DNA from: Methylobacterium sp. J-070
GTDB lineage: Bacteria > Pseudomonadota > Alphaproteobacteria > Rhizobiales > Beijerinckiaceae
Assembly (NCBI RefSeq): GCF_022829385.1
Contig: NZ_JAKSXX010000235.1
Span: 1 to 64,000 of the forward strand
Reading direction: 5' to 3'
Length of the DNA: 64,000 nt
The translations under genes and the position numbers were made by a program. The notes below the pieces were generated by a model. The model saw only the letters and a list, made by a program, of their open reading frames with translations. It had not been told where the DNA came from and did not search any database. This document shows positions 59,347 through 64,000 of the stretch, in pieces. The stretch's first letter is position 1. Every line of letters starts with the position of its first letter.

Positions 59347-60330
59347 CTAGTCATCCGGCATCGCTGCGGCAACGTCGAAGATCGCGTCGGGAGGCGGCTC
59401 CGCGGCGCCGGCCACGTCCGCGTACCGGCTGCGGTAGGCACTCGGATCTGTCCCGTAGGCGGCCGTGAAAGCGTGCGAGAAGTAGCTTCGGCTGGCGTAT
59501 CCGACACTGGCGGCGATGACCTTCACCGGCATGGGCGACGTCGTCAGCAACCGTGCCGCGAGGCGCATCCGGACCCGGTGCAGGTACGCGATCGGCCCCT
59601 CGCCGAAGGTGGCGGAGAACTGCTCGGCGAAGGCGGACCGGCTCATCCCGCACAGCGCGGCGAGGCTGTCCACCGTGTGAGAGGTGCCCGGGGCGTCGAG
59701 GAGCGCCGCGACGGCGGGCACGAGCCGCGGATCGCGCAACGCTTCGAAGATGGGCGATTGCGTGCCGCGCTCCCTGAGATGGACCCGCAGCAGGATCGCG
59801 AGACACTGCTTCATCAGGGCGCTCGTCACATCCTGCGTGCCGAGCCCGGGCTGGACCAGTTCCTCGATCATGAAGGCGAAGGCGTGCCGCAGCCGGCCGT
59901 CGTCCGAGAGGTCCTCCACCAGCGCGCCGTGCAGGCGGTCGAAGAGGCCGAGCGCGCCGGCGTACCGCGCCGAGATCGCGCCGCAGGCCAGCAGGATGTC
60001 GCGGCTTCCGTCGCCGGCCGTGAGCGCGACGAGGCCATCGGGCCGCACCCGGAGGGCGTCGCCGGCTGTAACCGCATGACGAGCCCCCGCGAAACCAAGT
60101 GAGTGAGGAACGCCGCGCGGTGGGATCACCATGCAGTTCGGCCCGAAGGAAATCGGCGACTGGTCACCGACCACAATCGTGCCGGTGCCCGCGAGGACGT
60201 AATGGATGAGCAGTGCGTCATCCAGACCTTGCTTGTGCAACCTCCAGCCAGACTGGATCTCGCACAGGGCGAAAGCGTGAACCTCGACCGCCAAGGTCGA
60301 GAGCAGATTTGCCAATATGGTCTTCGACAT
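59347..60330 (-). CDS. AraC-family transcriptional regulator (cupin-type)
   Basis: This 327-residue regulator starts after AAAGGTAAG at 60330. The N-terminal cupin-like effector domain shows GWRLHKQGLDDALLIHYVLA and GTGTIVVGDQSPISFGPN. The C-terminal double helix-turn-helix is clear: HTVDSLAALCGMSRSAFAEQ and FGEGPIAYLHRVRMRLAARL, then VKVIAASVGYASRSYFSHAF and YGTDPSAYRSRY. Cupin-type AraC proteins often control oxidoreductases or transporters beside them. It faces the cytochrome b561/molybdoenzyme operon (60491), 160 bp away, and probably controls it. Confidence 0.93.
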   Translation of the reverse strand: MSKTILANLLSTLAVEVHAFALCEIQSGWRLHKQGLDDALLIHYVLAGTGTIVVGDQSPISFGPNCMVIPPRGVPHSLGFAGARHAVTAGDALRVRPDGLVALTAGDGSRDILLACGAISARYAGALGLFDRLHGALVEDLSDDGRLRHAFAFMIEELVQPGLGTQDVTSALMKQCLAILLRVHLRERGTQSPIFEALRDPRLVPAVAALLDAPGTSHTVDSLAALCGMSRSAFAEQFSATFGEGPIAYLHRVRMRLAARLLTTSPMPVKVIAASVGYASRSYFSHAFTAAYGTDPSAYRSRYADVAGAAEPPPDAIFDVAAAMPDD

Positions 60331-60490
60331 CTTACCTTTCGGAATGAGCCTCGAAAATATCGGTGAAGACCGGCGCTGAGCGGCAAGATCGATCAGGGGT
60401 TTGCATCATGGTTCGGCATGAGCTCGGGATATCTGACGGCCGCGCGGATGCCGGCCGGACGCCTGATCGTCGTCGGTCCGGACATCGGTG

Positions 60491-61180
60491 ATGTCGGAGT
60501 CGCCGGGCGCAGCGAGAACCGTGCCGCCGCAGCCTAAGGCCCTGCTCGGCCGGCTGCATCCCTGGCCGGTGCGGATCATGCACTGGACGAACGCCGCCGC
60601 GATGGTCGTGCTGATCGGCTCCGGCTGGGGTATCTACGACGATTCCGTGATCCTCCACGGCGTCTATTTTCCCAAGGCGATCCGGATCGGTTCCTGGGCG
60701 GCCGAGAGCCTGCTCTGGCACTTCGCCGCCATGTGGGTGCTGGCCGCCAACGGCGCCGCGTACCTGATCTACGGTCTCGCGACCGGACGCCTGCGCGAGC
60801 GCCTCTTGCCGATCCGCCCCCGCGATATCGTCCTGACGGTGCGCGACACGCTGCGGCTCAAGCTCGCGCACGAGGACCTGACGACCTACAACGCGGTCCA
60901 GAAGATCCTCTACATCGTGGCGATCCTGGCCGGCATCAGCCAGGTCGTCAGCGGCCTGGCGATCTGGAAGCCGGTCCAGTTCTCCGGCCTCGTCGCCCTC
61001 CTCGGCGGCTTCCAGGGTGCGCGCCTCGTCCACTTCGCCGGCATGGCAATCCTGGTCGGGTTCCTGGCCATCCACGTCGCGCTCGCGCTGCTGGTGCCGC
61101 GGACGCTGTGGGCGATGCTGACCGGAGGCCCAGTGCGCCGGCCATCGTCGCCCGGGCCGCTGAAGGAGGCTGTCCGATGA
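60491..61180 (+). CDS. Cytochrome b561-type membrane subunit
   Basis: This 229-residue di-haem cytochrome b of the b561/HydC type has four hydrophobic segments, with His ligands suggested by LHPWPVRIMHWTNAAAMVVL, LLWHFAAMWVLAANGA, VQKILYIVAILAGISQVVSG and LVHFAGMAILVGFLAIHVAL. It starts at ATG 60491, with a GTG one codon before. The stop overlaps the ATG of the molybdoenzyme gene (ATGA), so the two products probably form a membrane-bound oxidoreductase: electrons pass between quinone and the periplasmic molybdenum subunit. Which direction is used cannot be told. Confidence 0.9.
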   Translation: MSESPGAARTVPPQPKALLGRLHPWPVRIMHWTNAAAMVVLIGSGWGIYDDSVILHGVYFPKAIRIGSWAAESLLWHFAAMWVLAANGAAYLIYGLATGRLRERLLPIRPRDIVLTVRDTLRLKLAHEDLTTYNAVQKILYIVAILAGISQVVSGLAIWKPVQFSGLVALLGGFQGARLVHFAGMAILVGFLAIHVALALLVPRTLWAMLTGGPVRRPSSPGPLKEAVR

Positions 61181-61950
61181 GGTCGCCCTTCCGCCCCAGC
61201 GTGGTGCCGGATGCCGGCATCCTCGATGACCATCGCCCGCTGGTCAGGCAGATCGAGCGTCGCGGTCTCCTGCGCGGAGGGCTGTCGCTAGGCGCGCTCA
61301 CGATGCTGACCGGCTGCGACGTGACCGACACCAGCGCGGTCGGGCGGGCGCTCCGGGCCGTCTCGGACTTCAACGACGGCGTCCAGGCCGCCCTGTTCGA
61401 TCCTCAGAAGCTCGCGCCCGAATACCCGGCCTCGCAGGTGCTGAAGCCGCCGCGCTTCAACGCCTATTACGACGTCGAGGACGTGAAGCCGGTCGATGGC
61501 GACGCCTGGCGGCTCGAACTCGGCGGCCTCGTCTCCGACAAGAGATCCTGGACGCGTCGCCAGATCGCGGATCTGCCCGAGCGCGAGATCATCGTCCGCC
61601 ACGTCTGCGTGGAGGGCTGGGACTACATCGGGCAGTGGTCGGGCGTGCCCCTGCGCGCCTTCCTGGAGCGGATCGGCGCCGATCTCACCGCCAAGTACGT
61701 CGCCTTCAGGACCGCGGACGACTACCCGAGCAGCATCGACATGGCCAGCGCGCTGCACCCCCAGACGTTGCTCGCCACCCGATACGCCGGCGAGACCCTG
61801 CCGGACCCGTACGGCTATCCGCTGCGCCTGCGCACCGCGGTCAAGCTCGGCTACAAGAATCCGAAATGGATCACGGCGATCGAAGTCACCAATGCCTATC
61901 CCGGTGGCTATTGGGAGCGCCGGGGCTTCAACTGGTTCGCCGGCCTGTGA
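61177..61950 (+). CDS. YedY-like molybdopterin oxidoreductase with Tat lipoprotein signal
   Basis: This is a 257-residue sulfite-oxidase-fold molybdoenzyme; GAAGGAGG precedes the ATG by 7 nt. The N-terminus has RRGLLRGGLSLGALTMLTGC: a twin-Arg motif followed by a lipobox, with lipidation expected at Cys47. The Mo ligand is Cys144 in VRHVCVEGWDYIGQWSGVPL. Other family blocks are AFRTADDYPSSIDMASAL and PDPYGYPLRLRTAVKLGYK. It resembles MsrP/YedY but is membrane-anchored by lipid. With the b561 subunit it would reduce or oxidise a small periplasmic substrate. Overlap of start and stop codons on both sides shows tight coupling. Confidence 0.88.
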   Translation: MRSPFRPSVVPDAGILDDHRPLVRQIERRGLLRGGLSLGALTMLTGCDVTDTSAVGRALRAVSDFNDGVQAALFDPQKLAPEYPASQVLKPPRFNAYYDVEDVKPVDGDAWRLELGGLVSDKRSWTRRQIADLPEREIIVRHVCVEGWDYIGQWSGVPLRAFLERIGADLTAKYVAFRTADDYPSSIDMASALHPQTLLATRYAGETLPDPYGYPLRLRTAVKLGYKNPKWITAIEVTNAYPGGYWERRGFNWFAGL

Positions 61951-62465
61951 CGGCGCGCGCGCGTGCCGCCCACCTGCTCGCCCTGGTGCTCGCCACCTCG
62001 GCGCAGGCGCAGACGGCGGGCCCATCGCCGGCCCCGGACCACATGCCGAAGCCCGGTATGACCGCCCCCGAGATGGCCGGGCGCGCGGCGAACCGCTTTC
62101 CCCAGCCGGTGCGCGTCGGCGATCTCGCCGGGCGCCTGCTGCTCCAGCCGGAGGAGGCACAGCCCGTCCTCGCCCGCGTGACGGGGCTGGTCCGCGGCGC
62201 CGACGGCGGGCCCGCATTGGTCGTGCGCCTCGACGGCACGCTGGGGCTGGGCTGGCTCGGCCTGAGATGGGTCGACTGGCGCGGTTTCGGATCGCGCTCG
62301 GTGGCCGTGCCCGCCGAGGCGGTGGCGGTCCTTGGCGAGCACGTCGCCCTCATGGGGCTGACGCCCGAGCGCCTGCACGCCTTGCCGACCTTCACGCCCG
62401 GCTCCGCCCCCGAGATCCCGCCGGACGAGACGATCCGCCTCGGCATCGTCCGGCCCTTCCACTGA
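61947..62465 (+). CDS. Exported protein of unknown function in the molybdoenzyme operon
   Basis: This 172-residue ORF starts with GTG at 61947, overlapping the molybdoenzyme stop (GTGA). The N-terminal ARAAHLLALVLATSAQAQ is a signal peptide with cleavage near residue 19. The mature part includes FPQPVRVGDLAGRLLLQPEE, then VLARVTGLVRGADGGPALVV and GWLGLRWVDWRGFGSRSVAV, which resembles a PRC-barrel-like beta domain (inference). It is coupled to its neighbours and probably assists the periplasmic enzyme, but no function is known to me. Confidence 0.65.
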   Translation: MTARARAAHLLALVLATSAQAQTAGPSPAPDHMPKPGMTAPEMAGRAANRFPQPVRVGDLAGRLLLQPEEAQPVLARVTGLVRGADGGPALVVRLDGTLGLGWLGLRWVDWRGFGSRSVAVPAEAVAVLGEHVALMGLTPERLHALPTFTPGSAPEIPPDETIRLGIVRPFH

Positions 62466-62485
62466 GCAGCGCAGGAACTCCGGAG

Positions 62486-63229
62486 ATGGCACGAGGCGCG
62501 AATTCCGGGACAGCCGCGACCTGCGCGATCGGCGTGATGGCCAAGGCGCCGCAGAGCGGCCGCTCCAAGACGCGGCTGTGCCCGCCGCTCACCCCCGATC
62601 AGGCCGCGACCCTGAGCGCCGCCTTCCTGCGCGACACGACCGGCAACATCCGGGAAGCGGCGCGCTCCGCGCCCATCGCCGCCTACGCGGCTTTCGCGCC
62701 GCCGGGCGCCGAGACGATGATCGCCCCCCACCTCGCGCCCGGGACGGAGCTCCTGCTGGCGGACGGAAGCCGTCCGGTCCCCGGGGGCGTCGAGGGCTTC
62801 GGCCGCTGCCTGCTTCAGGCTCTCGAAGCCATGCTCGACCGTGGCCACCCGGCGGCCTGCGTGCTCAGCTCCGACGTCCCGACGCTGCCGACGCGCCTGC
62901 TGGTCGAGGCGGCCCGGATTCTGCTCGCACCGGGCGAGCGGGGCGTGCTCGGCGCCTGCGACGACGGCGGCTACTACATCCTCGGCCTGAAGCGGGCCCA
63001 TGCCCGCCTGTTCGCCGACATCGCGTGGAGCACCGACACCGTCGCCGCCGCGACCCGGGCCCGGGCCCGGGACATCGCCCTCGATCTCGTCGCGCTCGAG
63101 CCCTGGTACGACGTGGACGACGCGGCCGCGCTGGCGCGTCTCGCGACCGAGACCGCCGGCTCCGCGGCCCCGGCGACCCGCGCCGTCCTGGCCCGTCTCG
63201 CGCGTGGTTCCGAAGCGGTGTCGGCGTGA
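62486..63229 (+). CDS. DUF2064 / TIGR04282-type glycosyltransferase
   Basis: This is a 247-residue GT-A-like transferase of the group known as rSAM/selenodomain-associated transferase 1. The start at 62486 follows AGGAACTCCGG. The N-terminus is IGVMAKAPQSGRSKTRLCPP, the usual opening of this group; ACVLSSDVPTLPTRLL carries a DxP-type motif, and the C-terminal block is GACDDGGYYILGLKRAHARL. It lies 20 bp after the previous gene, and its stop overlaps the next start (GTGA). With the GT87-like neighbour it may build a small glycolipid or glycan; the link with the molybdoenzyme is only operonic. Confidence 0.85.
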   Translation: MARGANSGTAATCAIGVMAKAPQSGRSKTRLCPPLTPDQAATLSAAFLRDTTGNIREAARSAPIAAYAAFAPPGAETMIAPHLAPGTELLLADGSRPVPGGVEGFGRCLLQALEAMLDRGHPAACVLSSDVPTLPTRLLVEAARILLAPGERGVLGACDDGGYYILGLKRAHARLFADIAWSTDTVAAATRARARDIALDLVALEPWYDVDDAAALARLATETAGSAAPATRAVLARLARGSEAVSA

Positions 63230-64000
63230 TCCGGCTCCTCGCCGGCCCGTCCGGCCGCCTCACGCTGCTCGGCCTGCTGCTGGCAGCCATCAACATCGGC
63301 GCCCTGGCGATCCACATCCCGGGTGCCGACACCGTCGGCTCTGCGGCCCGTGCCAACGTCTTCGTCGGCGTGATCGCCATCGGCCTCGTCGTCTACCTGG
63401 TCGCCGTGCGCCTCGTGCTGCGGGAGCGGCTCCCGCGCCCGGCGCTCTGGACGATCCTCGGCATCGCCGTGGCGATGCGCGCCGCGCTGCTGCCGGAGCC
63501 GCCGTTTCTCTCGAGCGACCTCTACCGCTACGTCTGGGACGGACAGGTTCAGGCCGCCGGCATCAACCCCTACCGCTACATCCCGGCCGACCCGGCCCTG
63601 GAGCGCCTGCGCGACCCCGCGGTCTACCCGCTGATCAACCGTAAGGATTACGCCCGGACGATCTACCCGCCCGCGGCCCAGCTGATCTTCGCCGCCGTCG
63701 GGCAGGTGTCGCGCAGCGTCATCGGGATGAAACTCGCGATGCTGGGCTTCGAGGCCCTGGGCATGCTGGCGATGCTCGCCGTCCTGCGCGGCGCCGGCCT
63801 GCCTCCGGCCCGGATCCTGATCTACGCCTGGAACCCGCTGGCCCTGTGGTCCTTCGCGTGCGACGGGCACGTCGACGCCGTGGCGATCGGGCTCCTCGGC
63901 CTGGCCCTGCTGGCCCGCACCCGTCGCCGCGAAGGCCTCGCCGGCGCGCTGCTCGGGGCCGCGACGCTGGTGAAGGTGCTGCCCCTAGCGGTCGCGCCCG
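63226..64000 (+). CDS. GT87/DUF2029-like integral membrane glycosyltransferase (partial)
   Basis: The frame starts with GTG at 63226, overlapping the previous stop, and is open to the window end (258 codons seen). I read it by direct translation. Hydrophobic segments alternate: LTLLGLLLAAINIGALAIH, VFVGVIAIGLVVYLVAVRLV and ALWTILGIAVAMRAALLP. A periplasmic loop carries FLSSDLYRYVWDGQVQAAGI and NPYRYIPADPAL, typical of polyprenol-phosphate-mannose-dependent GT-C enzymes, followed by YARTIYPPAAQLIFAAVG and YAWNPLALWSFACDGHVDAV. It probably uses a lipid-linked sugar on the outer face of the inner membrane. The rest of the gene is beyond the window. Confidence 0.82.
   Translation, partial: MIRLLAGPSGRLTLLGLLLAAINIGALAIHIPGADTVGSAARANVFVGVIAIGLVVYLVAVRLVLRERLPRPALWTILGIAVAMRAALLPEPPFLSSDLYRYVWDGQVQAAGINPYRYIPADPALERLRDPAVYPLINRKDYARTIYPPAAQLIFAAVGQVSRSVIGMKLAMLGFEALGMLAMLAVLRGAGLPPARILIYAWNPLALWSFACDGHVDAVAIGLLGLALLARTRRREGLAGALLGAATLVKVLPLAVAP

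Noticed and set aside
1-64000. CRISPR array
   Set aside because: No regularly spaced repeats of 24-40 bp with unique spacers were seen; the only regular repeats are the short 21-bp-spaced units near the Rep genes.

Overview
The window is GC-rich (visibly well above 60 %) and reads as an alphaproteobacterial chromosome of the order Hyphomicrobiales. A Methylobacterium-like host is my best guess. The supports are codon use, Tat-exported enzymes, an IS630 relic, a flagellin C-terminus and a tRNA-Lys(CUU) 3' end of alphaproteobacterial type. No rRNA or complete tRNA is present to settle the species.

Positions 1-12340 hold a catabolic operon on the minus strand with a divergent LysR regulator. 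From promoter to end it encodes a fumarate-reductase-type flavoprotein, an acyl-CoA dehydrogenase, a complete Fbp/Pot-type ABC importer (binding protein, fused permease, ATPase), a crotonase, a class III CoA-transferase, a MaoC-type hydratase and an acetolactate-synthase-like ThDP enzyme whose end looks damaged at the window edge. An IS630 transposase relic separates this from a second CoA-dependent operon (12926-20787): two class III CoA-transferases, a crotonase, two tandem SMP-30-type lactonases (one exported), an ACS-type MFS transporter and an HMG-CoA-lyase-family enzyme. A divergent IclR regulator follows, with two palindromes between.

Positions 21683-32914 are a patchwork: a gene broken by two in-frame stops, a Tat-exported ThDP enzyme, a TAXI receptor with an NHL protein, a class A flavin monooxygenase, an orphan ABC binding protein, and an adenylate cyclase coupled to a tiny secreted ORF. 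Positions 33179-40444 look like a small specialised-metabolite locus: two GT1 glycosyltransferases, a P450, an alpha/beta hydrolase, a Bcr/CflA-type exporter and two small unknown ORFs. Positions 40819-45088 are a three-gene operon: OmpR-type regulator, di-haem cytochrome c peroxidase-like protein, and a hybrid kinase with a degenerate receiver.

Positions of about 45300-58761 are a mobile island. The right border is a 46-bp copy of the 3' end of tRNA-Lys(CUU) next to a tyrosine integrase. No intact tRNA or left border is visible, so the left limit is uncertain. Going leftward, nearly all genes lie on the minus strand: integrase, AlpA-like excisionase, unknown protein, HUH-like Rep, P4/D5-type helicase, unknown protein, second HUH-like Rep, DUF927 helicase, topoisomerase III with a frameshifted tail, and small unknowns. 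The most unusual feature is that the HUH-like/helicase pair occurs twice in tandem. Each pair has short repeats spaced 21 bp apart just beyond the Rep stop codon. A flagellin C-terminal fragment is trapped in the island.

From 58762 to the right end is the chromosomal flank: an AraC regulator and an overlapping operon of cytochrome b561, a YedY-like molybdoenzyme carrying a Tat lipoprotein signal, an exported unknown protein, a DUF2064 transferase and the start of a GT87-like membrane protein.
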